A program made the position numbers and the translations under genes. This document shows positions 44,179 to 53,724 of a stretch of 64,000 nucleotides of DNA, in pieces (the first letter of the stretch is position 1; the number at the start of each line of letters is the position of its first letter). This DNA is from Zooshikella sp050749885 (GTDB lineage: Bacteria; Pseudomonadota; Gammaproteobacteria; Pseudomonadales; Zooshikellaceae). Below the pieces are notes generated by a model, which saw nothing but the letters and a program-made list of their open reading frames with translations, was not told the origin of the DNA and made no database searches. The stretch lies in the NCBI RefSeq assembly GCF_050749885.1, contig NZ_JBOIUB010000001.1, positions 992,001-1,056,000 on the forward strand, read 5' to 3'.

Positions 44179-44763
44179 ATGAGACTGTGTGATCGTGATA
44201 TTGAAGCATTGATGGAACAAGGGGCTATTGTTATCGATCCACAGCCACCGTTATCTCGAATTAATGGTGTCAGTGTTGACTTAACACTGGGTAATAGCTT
44301 TCGGGTATTTAATGATCATGCAGCCCCCTATGTTGACCTAAGTGGCCCTAGGGAAGAGATGGATCGCGTGCTTGACTCGATTATGAGCAAGGAAATTATT
44401 CTGGATGATGAAGAGTCCTTCTTTTTACACCCTGGCGAATTGGCACTGGCTGTTACTAAAGAATCCGTGACGCTACCAGATAATATCGTTGGTTGGCTTG
44501 ATGGCCGTTCATCTTTGGCACGTTTAGGGTTGATGGTGCATGTTACTGCACATCGAATTGACCCTGGTTGGAGTGGCCAGATTGTTTTAGAGTTTTTTAA
44601 TGGTGGAAAGCTACCCCTCGGTTTAAAACCCAATATGACGATTGGTGCTATTAATTTTGAAACAATGACGGGTTCAGCGCTACGTCCCTATAATAAGCGG
44701 CAAGATGCTAAATACCGTAATCAGTCAAGTGCAATAGCCAGTCGAATTAGTCGTGATAGTTAA
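44179..44763 (+). CDS. dcd: dCTP deaminase
   Basis: Dcd deaminates dCTP to dUTP, feeding dTTP synthesis. The 194-residue homotrimer subunit shows SVDLTLGNSFRVF, LHPGELALAVTKESVTLPDNIVGWLDGRSSLARLGLMVHVTAHRIDPGW with the conserved catalytic Glu and Ser-Ser-Arg block, and LKPNMTIGAINFE near the end. The length matches the E. coli enzyme. A short leader of about 135 nt separates it from mrp. Confidence 0.97.
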   Translation: MRLCDRDIEALMEQGAIVIDPQPPLSRINGVSVDLTLGNSFRVFNDHAAPYVDLSGPREEMDRVLDSIMSKEIILDDEESFFLHPGELALAVTKESVTLPDNIVGWLDGRSSLARLGLMVHVTAHRIDPGWSGQIVLEFFNGGKLPLGLKPNMTIGAINFETMTGSALRPYNKRQDAKYRNQSSAIASRISRDS

Positions 44764-44914
44764 ATAAATTCAGCTGAATGCCGAATTTAGTTTGACATTT
44801 TATACTTTTCATCATGATGAATTAATGAACGGCATTTTTCAGCAGGGTGGGGAATTTGTGCTTTAGTTATAGTATAGAATTTTAGTTTTTACTATAAAGG
44901 CTGGAGTTTTACCC

Positions 44915-45787
44915 TTGAGTCCTCAAAGCACTAAAGTATTTTGTGGGTTATTTATAGCCTTTCGCTGTATAGAGACGTTACTGACTGGTCCTAAACGGCG
45001 CTTATTTTCTAGTTTTTTTTATGGAGTCCTTATTTTAATTGTAGGACTTTTTCCTTCTTTACTTTCCCCTCCCAGTGTGGCGGCAGAAAAAAAAGAAATG
45101 CCCCGAGTACTTTATGTCAGTGATCCCTGGCCACCTTATATTTTGGGTGATATTGGACGCCCTGCCACTGGTGGCGTCGCAGTAAATTTTGCAAGAGAAT
45201 TGCTGAAGCGCCTTGGCTTTCAAATGGATACAATGCTTTATCCTTGGGAAGAATGTTTAAGGATGATCCATGAGCATACCGCGGATATTGTTTTTCCTCT
45301 TATTCAGACACCTGAGCGATCGGGCTACATGACATTTAGCCAGACAGTTTTTATATCTCATGATCGTGTGTGGTATTTGAGGCAACGTGGTGAACCTGTT
45401 CAATGGCAATTAATGAGTGATTTGTATCCCTATCGACTAGCAACGATACGTGGCTATAGCCATGGTGTGGATATGGATAAAGCCATAGAAGAAAATAAGT
45501 TTAAAGAAGTTTTTTATGGTGCAGATCACTTGGAAAATATTGCTAAGCTGATGAATAATGAAGTGGATCTAATGATTTCTGATGAACAGGTAATGCAGGA
45601 TATTATCCGTCGCCATCCTAAGTGGCGAGACAAATTTAGTTTTGCAAGAAAAGCGATTAGTAAAAGTCAATATAAAATAGCTTTTTCCAAAGGGTCCAAA
45701 TTAAGTTCTCGTATAGATGATATTAACCTAGAAATAAAGCGTATGCGCTCAGATGGTAGTTTGCGAAAAATATTTTCAAATTATTAA
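44915..45787 (+). CDS. Orphan periplasmic solute-binding protein (SBP_bac_3 type)
   Basis: A 290-residue protein starting at TTG 44915, with GGAG about 8 nt upstream. A hydrophobic segment at residues 33-52 after a long basic N-region suggests an uncleaved anchor or a long signal peptide ending near SVAAEK. The mature part looks like a family-3 polar amino acid-binding protein (RVLYVSDPWPPYIL, VNFARELLKRLGFQMDTMLYPWEECLRMI, MTFSQTVFIS). No permease or ATPase gene is near. Such stand-alone forms are common in marine gammaproteobacteria. The ligand is unknown. Confidence 0.8.
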   Translation: MSPQSTKVFCGLFIAFRCIETLLTGPKRRLFSSFFYGVLILIVGLFPSLLSPPSVAAEKKEMPRVLYVSDPWPPYILGDIGRPATGGVAVNFARELLKRLGFQMDTMLYPWEECLRMIHEHTADIVFPLIQTPERSGYMTFSQTVFISHDRVWYLRQRGEPVQWQLMSDLYPYRLATIRGYSHGVDMDKAIEENKFKEVFYGADHLENIAKLMNNEVDLMISDEQVMQDIIRRHPKWRDKFSFARKAISKSQYKIAFSKGSKLSSRIDDINLEIKRMRSDGSLRKIFSNY

Positions 45788-45976
45788 GTTCTGATGATCG
45801 CAATCAATATCATAGTATACTTGCTTGGTCATACTTATCTGTAAAGATAAATTAAAGGACATAGGTAAGACTGAACGGGTATAGTCTTATGGATGTAGTT
45901 TTATGGATATAGCCTTATAAAAGCTAGGTTATATTATATATTTAAAAGAAATAGCCATCAGGAATAGGGCATTGTC

Positions 45977-46492
45977 ATGTTGGAATCATCAATAATTGAA
46001 AATAATATGCGAGATGTATTTCAGGGACAAAAAGCATCTGACTTAATGACAACGCAGATTTTGACTGCACATTATGATTGGTCTGTGAATCAGCTGGCTG
46101 ATTTTCTAGTTGATCACCAAATATCTGGGGCGCCTGTCATTGATGAGTCGGGCAAGTTATTAGGTGTTGTAACCCTCACGGATTTAGTTCGATATGCTAG
46201 CTTACAGTCTGAAGAACCTCCCATACGTGATTCAAGTTTCTATCAGGCATTAGATAACTATAGGTTGTCCAGTGAAGAGCGTAATGCATTTCGGGTGACG
46301 GTAGATGGCTCAACGCTTGTCGCTGATATTATGACACCGTTAGTTTATGAGGTTGAGCCTGATACACCGCTTGTGCAAGTTGCTGACGCAATGGTTCGAG
46401 GACAGATTCATCGTGTTTTGGTAACAAATAATAAGGAAGTTGTAGGAATTATTTCTGTTTTGGATTTGCTAAAAGCGGCTATTTTATTATAA
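45977..46492 (+). CDS. CBS-domain pair protein
   Basis: A 171-residue protein made of two CBS motifs (a Bateman module). Motif 1 is ASDLMTTQILTAHYDWSVNQLADFLVDHQISGAPVIDESGKLLGVVTLTDLV; motif 2 is VADIMTPLVYEVEPDTPLVQVADAMVRGQIHRVLVTNNKEVVGIISVLDLL. Between them a 50-residue linker carries RDSSFYQALDNYRLSSEE. CBS pairs bind adenosine nucleotides and regulate partner proteins. There is no fused effector domain, so the partner is unknown. It may be monocistronic. Confidence 0.85.
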   Translation: MLESSIIENNMRDVFQGQKASDLMTTQILTAHYDWSVNQLADFLVDHQISGAPVIDESGKLLGVVTLTDLVRYASLQSEEPPIRDSSFYQALDNYRLSSEERNAFRVTVDGSTLVADIMTPLVYEVEPDTPLVQVADAMVRGQIHRVLVTNNKEVVGIISVLDLLKAAILL

Positions 46493-46680
46493 GTATTTTA
46501 ATGATACAGCAATATTCCGTATCTATTGCGTTGGTTACTTTCTTACTTATAGTTATTTAGGTTTTTTCATTATACGCAGAAAAAAAATTGCAATGGATTT
46601 GTTATTTTAAATGCATTTTCTTCCCAGGGTTATTTTTACACATTGCGTCATTTGTATATTTGCCAGGTAAATGGTCGATA

Positions 46681-46699
46681 GCACGCTAAATTAGCGTGC
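46681..46699 (-). other. Hairpin after the three-repeat protein gene
   Basis: GCACGCTAA and TTAGCGTGC form a 9-bp inverted repeat separated by one base (about 7 bp can pair). It lies 21 nt after the stop of the leftward gene. No T-tract is present on the leftward transcript, so termination is uncertain. Confidence 0.45.
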
Positions 46700-46719
46700 A
46701 TCGTTATTAATGAGTCTAT

Positions 46720-47925
46720 TTAGTACGTTCCATAATACGTGCTAAAAAAATCAGTAAGATATCCCTGTCCTGACATCATGTTAATTTGTGCCCTATATTG
46801 TAAGCCTCTCCTGAGGCTAATAAAGACACGAGCATCTTGTTGACTGACTTTGATTATTAAATAGCCATTTCGGGTGTTGTCGATGGCTGCCCTATACAGT
46901 TTAAGGTAGCGATTCGGCTGGTTGAATGAGTCAATGGATGCCGTAAGTGTTTGCTGTAACTGTGGTATATAGATAGAAATATGTTGTCCTACCATCAGCT
47001 GTTGAAGCGCATTGGTATTAACATTGAGGTAGGCAACAGGGTTATTTTGAGTATAACTAAACAGGTCTGCTTGCCATAGGGAAATTACAGGTTGAATTGG
47101 TTGGGTAGAAATGTCGTCATTGACTAAGCTAATAACGCCTTGATTGGTAACATGGCTCAGTCTGGCTTCAAAGGTCCCCTCACTGCATTTTATTGTAACG
47201 TAAGTTTCAATCTCATTAGTGACTATTGTAATAAACTCTTCATCGTTTGCTTCAGAAAACTTGCCTTGCCAAATCGTTAAATTACCAGGTTGCAGCTCAC
47301 GATTCGTTAATGTGGCCACGAGCGTTTTACTTGTGTTAGGAAGTGTAATCTGTAGTCGCCAGCCAAATTGTAGTCTATTAAATATACTGGCATCAGCTTT
47401 TACTGAGTAATCACCTTTTGCATTTGGCTCTGAACTAAGTTGCCAAATTTTAAGCGTAGGGTGGACGGACTCTTGCGTATTTTGTATTAAATCATCTTCA
47501 CTAACGATTAACCCTTTTCCTGTTGAATTGTTTATTTGAATCTCGTAGCTACCTTCGTCAGTAAATAAGTTAATGCGCGTACTTTTTGATGTGGTTATTA
47601 GGCTGGCTGTACCACTGTGTGTTTGGTCAATGATATTAGCTTGCCAGGTTGTGATATTCCCACCACTTTGCTCATATTCTGTTAGTTGTAAAGTGAGTTG
47701 CTTATTCGGAAATGGCAATATGAGTTGTGTACCTACTCCTAACTGCTTAAGTACATCAACATAAGCAGTGATAAAAATAGCTGGTGATCCATTAGGTGCT
47801 GTCCCATAGACAGAATCTTGCCTTAACTGCCATAAATTTATAGCATTATTATTGGCACTAACAGTTGAAATGCTGAGGGAAATAAGTAAGCTGATAAAGA
47901 ATGCAATAAATGCAGGTGTTTTCAC
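46720..47925 (-). CDS. Secreted protein with three tandem pro-domain-like repeats
   Basis: I start it at GTG 47925, preceded 7 nt upstream by AGGGAG, giving 401 residues with a classic signal peptide (about residues 1-24, cleavage after VSA). An alternative GTG at 47994 would hide the signal peptide. The mature protein is three copies of a module of roughly 115-125 residues. Each starts with an LWQ/IWQ motif (residues 31, 160, 283), has an IxLP segment (LPF, LPN, IPQ), an aromatic-Q/R-A/G motif (W94, W219, Y344), and ends with EGxY-type and GxGxI motifs (GKG 136, NQG 261, GQG 386). The module resembles the N-terminal pro-region of bacterial M12-type metalloproteases, but no zinc-binding HExxH is present. 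Function unknown. Confidence 0.8.
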   Translation of the reverse strand: MKTPAFIAFFISLLISLSISTVSANNNAINLWQLRQDSVYGTAPNGSPAIFITAYVDVLKQLGVGTQLILPFPNKQLTLQLTEYEQSGGNITTWQANIIDQTHSGTASLITTSKSTRINLFTDEGSYEIQINNSTGKGLIVSEDDLIQNTQESVHPTLKIWQLSSEPNAKGDYSVKADASIFNRLQFGWRLQITLPNTSKTLVATLTNRELQPGNLTIWQGKFSEANDEEFITIVTNEIETYVTIKCSEGTFEARLSHVTNQGVISLVNDDISTQPIQPVISLWQADLFSYTQNNPVAYLNVNTNALQQLMVGQHISIYIPQLQQTLTASIDSFNQPNRYLKLYRAAIDNTRNGYLIIKVSQQDARVFISLRRGLQYRAQINMMSGQGYLTDFFSTYYGTY

Positions 47926-48410
47926 CTGAAGCTCCCTAAAGAATAAACAGTCAAAACAAGAGAGCAGTTTTGCTGGTGGAATTTTTCTGATCACTTTCTT
48001 ATATATTAAATGTCATGCATTTAATATCAGGCTAATTATACAGCTGCAGCAAAGACATAGTATGTCCAAAACACTGGCAATGACTCAAAGCCTGTTGAAG
48101 CCATCCAGAAAAACTACTTCTATGATGCACTTGAATAAGCATAACAATAGCATGGATAAAGACTCCGTCGCAACTTAATTGCTTCGTGTGTCATAAATTA
48201 TACTTTTATTTGAGCTACTGTGAATGTACGTTGAATGTTGTGTTTTTTGTATATTACAGAATTTAAGTATGTGTAGGTGGCTCATTATTTGGAAATGATG
48301 AAAACGGTAAAAAAACAAAAGTGTTGAGAATACTGAAGCGGAAAAAAGATGGTAATTAATATAAAAAAAGGGGCTTTGGATAAGTAACAGGATGCAATAT
48401 GTTTAGAGAG
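47926..48410. other. Gene-free region between the three-repeat gene and dapD
   Basis: About 485 nt without a gene. It contains the upstream region of the secreted-protein gene. I see no tRNA or repeat; a run of A residues near 48310-48370 is the only compositional feature. Confidence 0.35.
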
Positions 48411-48442
48411 AGCTAATGACATAACTAATTATGTCATTAGCT
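48411..48442. terminator. Long stem-loop downstream of dapD
   Basis: A perfect 14-bp stem (AGCTAATGACATAA and its complement) surrounds a 4-nt loop, just beyond the dapD stop on the leftward transcript. The T-tract is weak in that direction (CTCTCT) and better in the opposite one (TTTT). Confidence 0.65.
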
Positions 48443-48450
48443 TTTAGCTA

Positions 48451-49488
48451 TTAATTATGCGCGTGTAACTCTTCATTTAGCGCAATAGCACTACGATTAG
48501 TTTTACACTCAAGGGCTCCTGTTAGGGAGTTACGGCGGAATAATAGATCTGATTGACCTGCAAGTTCTCTTGCTTTAACAACCTTCACAGGTTGATTGTT
48601 TTCATCTAATACTTGTACTTTTGCACCTGCAGTAATATAGAGTCCTGCTTCAATTGTACAGCGATCTCCCAGAGGAATACCTACACCTGCATTAGCGCCT
48701 ATTAGGCATTGTTCACCAATAGCGATAACGATGTCGTTGCCACCTGAAAGTGTACCCATGGTACTGCAGCCACCGCCTAGGTCGCTGGCTTCGCCGATAA
48801 TAACACCTGCTGAAATCCGTCCCTCAACCATACTTTTACCCACAGTACCTGCATTGAAGTTAACAAAGCCTTCATGCATTACCGTGGTACCCTCTCCTAG
48901 ATAAGCGCCCAAACGAACCCTTGCGGTATCCGCAACTCTTACCCCTTTAGGTACAACATAGTCAGTCATTTTAGGAAATTTATCGACAGAGAAAACATGT
49001 AGTTGCTGACCAGTCAATCGTGCTTTTAGCTGGTAATCGGGAAGCTCTGTCAGGTCAATGGCACCTTGGCTTGTCCATGCGACATTGGGTAAAAGGGTAA
49101 AAATACCACTTAAATTTGTACCATGAGGTTTAACAAGGCGATGTGACAGTAAATGGAGTTTTAAATAAGCTTCGGGGGTTGAAGAAGGCGCAGCATCACT
49201 TTCCAGTAATGTTAACACTAACGGTTGTGTAGAGCTTATTAGTTGTTCAATGAACGCTACGTGTAATTCTGTTGCGTCATCTGTTAATGAGTGAGCAAGT
49301 TGTTTGAGCTGCTCTTGTGTAACTTCAATGGTAGTGTTGCCTTTTTCATAGTTAACAATGGCACTGACTTGTTCTATAAGCCGTGAGGAAGGGTATAAAA
49401 TCGGGTTTGGATAATAGACCTCTAGCCACTCACCACGACTATTTTTGGAACCAATACCTAGGGCTAAACTAAAAAATTTTTTACTCAT
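48451..49488 (-). CDS. dapD: Tetrahydrodipicolinate N-succinyltransferase (long form)
   Basis: DapD succinylates tetrahydrodipicolinate in the lysine/diaminopimelate pathway; DapE later removes the succinyl group. The 345-residue protein is the Pseudomonas-type long form, not the 274-residue E. coli type. The C-terminal half is a left-handed beta-helix of hexapeptide repeats (VRVADTARVRLGAYLGEGTTVMHEGFVNFNAGTVG, EGRISAGVIIGEASDLGGGCSTMGTLSGG). It sits upstream of the ArsC/Spx-like gene and glnD, as in pseudomonads. Confidence 0.95.
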   Translation of the reverse strand: MSKKFFSLALGIGSKNSRGEWLEVYYPNPILYPSSRLIEQVSAIVNYEKGNTTIEVTQEQLKQLAHSLTDDATELHVAFIEQLISSTQPLVLTLLESDAAPSSTPEAYLKLHLLSHRLVKPHGTNLSGIFTLLPNVAWTSQGAIDLTELPDYQLKARLTGQQLHVFSVDKFPKMTDYVVPKGVRVADTARVRLGAYLGEGTTVMHEGFVNFNAGTVGKSMVEGRISAGVIIGEASDLGGGCSTMGTLSGGNDIVIAIGEQCLIGANAGVGIPLGDRCTIEAGLYITAGAKVQVLDENNQPVKVVKARELAGQSDLLFRRNSLTGALECKTNRSAIALNEELHAHN

Positions 49489-49503
49489 GAGTACTTCTCG
49501 TCA

Positions 49504-49854
49504 TTAATTTTCAAGTAAAATCTGTTGGTAGTTTGTTTCACTGAAGCCGATTAAACGCTGGCGACCCGTATCAAGAATGGGACGTTTAATTAATGTTGGA
49601 TGAGCAACCAGTAGCTCTATAACTGAGGTTTCATTTGTGGCGTTTTTGGTATCTTCAGGTAATTGGCGCCATGTTGTACCTCGTTTATTAAGTACTTTTT
49701 CCCAGCCTAGTTCAGTACACCAAGCATGTACCTGCTCAATTGTAAGCCCCTGACGTCGGAAGTCGTGGAAAGTGTAGTTTATATTATTAGCATCAAGCCA
49801 TTTACGCGCTTTACGTATCGTATCACACTGACTAATACCGAATAGGGTAATCAT
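49504..49854 (-). CDS. ArsC/Spx-family protein (YffB-like)
   Basis: A 116-residue thioredoxin-fold protein. The N-terminal motif LFGISQCDTIRKARKWLDANNINYTFHDFR carries the single active-site cysteine of the ArsC/Spx family, and the C-terminal PTLIKRPILDTGRQRLIGF is the family's RP loop. The neighbour order dapD-yffB-like-glnD is conserved in pseudomonads. Arsenate reduction is not established for this subgroup; a glutathione-linked thiol role is more often proposed. It lies 16 nt from dapD, so co-transcription is likely. Confidence 0.9.
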   Translation of the reverse strand: MITLFGISQCDTIRKARKWLDANNINYTFHDFRRQGLTIEQVHAWCTELGWEKVLNKRGTTWRQLPEDTKNATNETSVIELLVAHPTLIKRPILDTGRQRLIGFSETNYQQILLEN

Positions 49855-49897
49855 TAGACTATTTATTCTCCGCTCATCGTATTTTGCATCAAATTAA

Positions 49898-52636
49898 CTA
49901 TTGAATTGTCAGGCTTTTACGGCGACTGTTTTTTCTGCCTGCATCTTGCTGTGTCCGGTCATCCAACTGTTTACACAGTGTTTGCCTGATGTGTTCACAT
50001 TCACTTGCATCAGTAATTGGATGTCCATGAGCATCAGTTATAAAAAAGACATCCTCTACACGTTCACCCAGTGTTGCTATTTTTGCATTATGAATAAATA
50101 AGCCTAGCTCCATAAATATTCGCCCTAGTAGCGCTAATAAGCCAGGACGGTCTGGTGCAATTATTTCTAAAATGGTTGTACTATGGTTTGTATCATTGCT
50201 GATAATGACTTCCGCAGGATAGGTAAAGTGTTTTAATTGTCGAGGTGTACGGCGTTGAATAATGCTGGGGTAACGTGCAGGATTATTTAATTTATGAGTG
50301 AGTGTTCGTTTAATACGTTTTATGCGTTGTGGGTTATCGCCTATAGGCGTGCCATCTGATTCTAAAACAGTAAAGGTATCTAAACTGTAATTGTTGTGCG
50401 ATGTAATGATTCTTGCGTCCTGAATATTTAAATTAAGTTGGTCGATGGCGGCTGTTGCAGCTGCAAATAAATTATCACTGTCTTTTGTATAGATAAAGAT
50501 CTGAGTTGCACCTTCAAACCCAGGATGTGTTGTTTCTCGCACAAGAACCAATGGAGCATTAGTTGTACTTTCGGTAAGAATGCCATGTGTATGCCACACA
50601 ATTTCTTCGACAGAGTGGCGTAAAAAATAGTTGTCGTCTAGTGAGCTCCAGGCGCTAAAAATTTGTGTTGTTGGAATTTTTTCTGTGCTGAGTTGTGTGA
50701 GCGCTTCTTCCTGACGAGATGCTATACGCTCATTTTTATCAACAGGTTTTTGCAGTCCGCGTCGTAATACACGTTTGGTTTCTTGATACAGTTGTCTTAG
50801 TAGGGCGGCTCGCCAACTATTCCAAAGTTTGGGGTTAGTCGCATTAATGTCTGCAACAGTTAACACATACAGGCAATCTAAATGGGTTTGATCAATAACC
50901 TGACGCGCAAATGCGTGAATGACTTCTGGATCAGATAAGTCTTTTCGTTGCGCTGTAGTGGACATGAGTAAATGATTGCGCACCAGCCAGATAATAAAAT
51001 TACTGTCTTCTTTGGATATACTATGGCGTATGCAAAAGGCCTGTGCGTCTTCTGCTCCGAGTTCTGAGTGATTGCCCCCACGCCCCTTGGCAATATCATG
51101 ATATAACCCTGCTATGTGGAGTAAGGCGAGATCGGGTAAACGTTGAACGATTTCAGATGCTACAGGAAACTGTTCAGCATTTTCTGAATAGTGGAAACGA
51201 CGTAAAAACTTTATTAATAATAACGTATGGGCATCGACTGTATAAATATGGAATAAATCATGTTGCATTTGCCCAATTATACGACCAAATTCGGGTAAAT
51301 AACGCCCCATTAATCCATAACGAACCATTCGTCTTAAATTAACGGTTAACCCATAAGGCGCTGCCATTAACTGTAGAAAAAGAGCAGCATTATGTGGATC
51401 ATTTCTGAACTCATCATTTACCAGATAGCGGTGCTCTCTTATAAGGCGAATAGTTGTAGCTTTAACACCTAAAATACTAGGGTTTTGGGTCATAATGACA
51501 AATATTTCGAGTAGTGCTGAGGGGGTTTTTCTGAAAACGTCAGGTGTGACTACTTCGATGTAATTGTTTCGTGTTTGGAAGCGCTCATTAATTGATACGA
51601 CGGTTTGGGCTTGACCTGCGGATAAAATTAAATCATCAAAGTGCTGTAAAAGCAGGTCGTTTAATTCGCCGAGTGACATGACAACCCGAAAATATTTTTG
51701 CATAAACTGTTCAACTGCTAAACTGCCTGGTCTGTCTTTATAGCCAAATAACGCGGCAAGTTGTTGCTGATAGTCAAACAGTAAACGGTTTTCATCTCGA
51801 CGAGCCAGCATATGAAGCCCATAGCGAACTTGCCAGAGAAAATCCTGTCCTGATATTAAAATACTGTATTCGTTTTCTGTTAAGAGTTGGCAATTAACCA
51901 GGTCATGCAGTTTGGTTGTACCAAAATGGCGGCGAGTTACCCAAGATATCATTTGAATATCACGCAAACCACCAGGTGAGCTTTTTAAGTTAGGCTCTAA
52001 GTTATACTCAGTTTCGTTATATTTTTTGTGGCGGGTACGTTGTTCTTCATATTTTGCTTGTAAAAAAAGGCGACTAGGCCAAATGCCTAAATAACTAATC
52101 CGATGCCAAAGTTTATTTAGTAAAAGGGGAAAACCTGTTATTACTCTGGCTTCAAGTAAGTTGGTCATTACCGTAATATCGTCAGCAGCAGCGCTTACGC
52201 ACTCATCCAAAGAGCGAACACTATGACCTACAGCCAGGTTTAAGTCCCACAATAAAGTAAGGAAAGATTGAATCGCGGGAAGGTAATGATGGTGTTGGTT
52301 TCCAGAAAGTAAAATTAATAAATCTATGTCGGAGTGGGGGTGCAGTTGGCGTCGTCCATATCCACCAACAGCAAGCAAGACAATATCGTCTTGCTCATGC
52401 CCTACGTAGAACTCCCATGCTAACATTAAAAGCTGGTCTACCACCCAAGCCCGCCCATGAACCAGATGCTCAATATTGATGCCTGCTTGATACAGGTCAT
52501 CCATTTTTTGTTGAGCTCGCTGAAGCGATTTTTTGTAAGCAGGCAAAGGATTACTGGAAAGTATTAAGTCTGCGCGAAACTGTCCTTTATCAAACAGCTC
52601 TACACACAGCTGATCAAAGGATGGTGGTATCAACAT
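49898..52636 (-). CDS. glnD: Bifunctional uridylyltransferase/uridylyl-removing enzyme
   Basis: GlnD uridylylates and deuridylylates PII proteins according to glutamine level, controlling nitrogen metabolism. From ATG 52636, preceded by AAGAGG, the protein has 912 residues. In order: the nucleotidyltransferase motif GGYGRRQLHPHSDIDLLIL, an HD phosphohydrolase domain with HIAGLYHDIAKGRGGNHSELGA, and two C-terminal ACT domains, the last containing EIIAPDRPGLLALLGRIFMELGLF. The reading frame has no interruption. Confidence 0.97.
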   Translation of the reverse strand: MLIPPSFDQLCVELFDKGQFRADLILSSNPLPAYKKSLQRAQQKMDDLYQAGINIEHLVHGRAWVVDQLLMLAWEFYVGHEQDDIVLLAVGGYGRRQLHPHSDIDLLILLSGNQHHHYLPAIQSFLTLLWDLNLAVGHSVRSLDECVSAAADDITVMTNLLEARVITGFPLLLNKLWHRISYLGIWPSRLFLQAKYEEQRTRHKKYNETEYNLEPNLKSSPGGLRDIQMISWVTRRHFGTTKLHDLVNCQLLTENEYSILISGQDFLWQVRYGLHMLARRDENRLLFDYQQQLAALFGYKDRPGSLAVEQFMQKYFRVVMSLGELNDLLLQHFDDLILSAGQAQTVVSINERFQTRNNYIEVVTPDVFRKTPSALLEIFVIMTQNPSILGVKATTIRLIREHRYLVNDEFRNDPHNAALFLQLMAAPYGLTVNLRRMVRYGLMGRYLPEFGRIIGQMQHDLFHIYTVDAHTLLLIKFLRRFHYSENAEQFPVASEIVQRLPDLALLHIAGLYHDIAKGRGGNHSELGAEDAQAFCIRHSISKEDSNFIIWLVRNHLLMSTTAQRKDLSDPEVIHAFARQVIDQTHLDCLYVLTVADINATNPKLWNSWRAALLRQLYQETKRVLRRGLQKPVDKNERIASRQEEALTQLSTEKIPTTQIFSAWSSLDDNYFLRHSVEEIVWHTHGILTESTTNAPLVLVRETTHPGFEGATQIFIYTKDSDNLFAAATAAIDQLNLNIQDARIITSHNNYSLDTFTVLESDGTPIGDNPQRIKRIKRTLTHKLNNPARYPSIIQRRTPRQLKHFTYPAEVIISNDTNHSTTILEIIAPDRPGLLALLGRIFMELGLFIHNAKIATLGERVEDVFFITDAHGHPITDASECEHIRQTLCKQLDDRTQQDAGRKNSRRKSLTIQ

Positions 52637-52691
52637 GCTAACCAACCTCTTAGCAAAATACTTCAGTAATCAGGAATAATGGCAGTAATGA

Positions 52692-53468
52692 CTAAAGAAT
52701 ATCTTCTTCTTTACGCTTGGTAAAAATTTCTGCGCCTGTCGCGGTTACCAGGATGGTATGTTCCCACTGAGCGGAGAGTCGACCGTCTTTGGTTGTTACT
52801 GTCCAACCATCATTTTTATTGAGTTTGGTAAACTTTTTACCTGCATTGATCATAGGTTCTATGGTAAATGTCATACCTTCTTGTAATTTAAGCCCTGTGC
52901 CAGGTTTACCATAGTGAAGCACCTGGGGATCTTCATGAAATTCTTTACCTATGCCATGACCACAATACTCTTCCACCACACTGTAATGGTTAGCATGAGC
53001 ATGCTGCGCAATAACAAAGCCAATATCACCTAGAAAAGCACCAGGTTTAACTTCTGCAATCCCTTTATATAAGCACTCTTGGGTGACTTGGCTGAGTCGT
53101 TTAGCGTGCTCAGGTGGGTTGCCAATAAAGAACATTTTACTGGTATCACCATGGTATCCACCTTTAATAACCGTGACATCGATATTGATAATGTCACCAT
53201 TTTTTAGAGTTTTCTTATCACTTGGAATGCCATGACAAACAACCTGATTGACAGAGGTGCAGATAGATTTTGGAAAACCTCTATAATTAAGGGGGGCTGG
53301 GATGGCTTTTAAGGTGTCTACAATATAGTCATGGCAAATGTGATCCAGCTCTCCAGTGGTAACACCTGCCACAACATAAGGCTCGATCATTTCCAGCACT
53401 TCGGCTGCCATGCGGCCAGCAACGCGCATTTTTTCAATTTCTTCAGGTGTCTTAATTGTAACATTCAT
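52692..53468 (-). CDS. map: Methionine aminopeptidase
   Basis: Map removes the initiator methionine from nascent proteins. I use ATG 53468 (258 residues, MNVTIKTPEEIEKMRVAGRMAAEVL), matching the E. coli start; an upstream TTG at 53507 is not preferred. The metal-ligand motifs are present: INIDVTVIKGGYHGDTSKMF with two aspartates, EYCGHGIGKEFHEDPQVLHYG with the catalytic histidines, TIEPMIN with a glutamate, and QWEHTILVT with the last glutamate. It is divergent from rpsB, the usual gammaproteobacterial arrangement. Confidence 0.97.
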   Translation of the reverse strand: MNVTIKTPEEIEKMRVAGRMAAEVLEMIEPYVVAGVTTGELDHICHDYIVDTLKAIPAPLNYRGFPKSICTSVNQVVCHGIPSDKKTLKNGDIINIDVTVIKGGYHGDTSKMFFIGNPPEHAKRLSQVTQECLYKGIAEVKPGAFLGDIGFVIAQHAHANHYSVVEEYCGHGIGKEFHEDPQVLHYGKPGTGLKLQEGMTFTIEPMINAGKKFTKLNKNDGWTVTTKDGRLSAQWEHTILVTATGAEIFTKRKEEDIL

Positions 53469-53663
53469 TCTGAGAGGTAAATCCTGATAAGTAGTTTTTA
53501 ACGGCAAACGATTATAGTTCTCGCTAGTGTATCAGAACTGGCAACCGTTATTTAAGGGGTCTCAAACTGACTTTATGAAATCTTTGTTGAAGGGAATTCT
53601 CAGTTAGGGATAGCCGCGACCTTAGAATAGCCTAAAATTGAAAGATAAAATGAAGTAATAAGG

Positions 53664-53692
53664 TTTTAACCTAGGTGCTTTTGTGGTATAAA
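53664..53692 (+). promoter_or_regulatory. Candidate rpsB promoter with extended -10
   Basis: TATAAA at 53687-53692 is preceded by TGG, forming an extended -10. A weak -35 (TTTTAA) lies 17 nt upstream. The bases just after the -10 are G/C-rich (GCGCCGC), a discriminator typical of promoters repressed by ppGpp. The transcript would have a 5' leader of about 115 nt. Confidence 0.5.
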
Positions 53693-53724
53693 GCGCCGCT
53701 TGATTAATAGGTAATTTATCTTTA

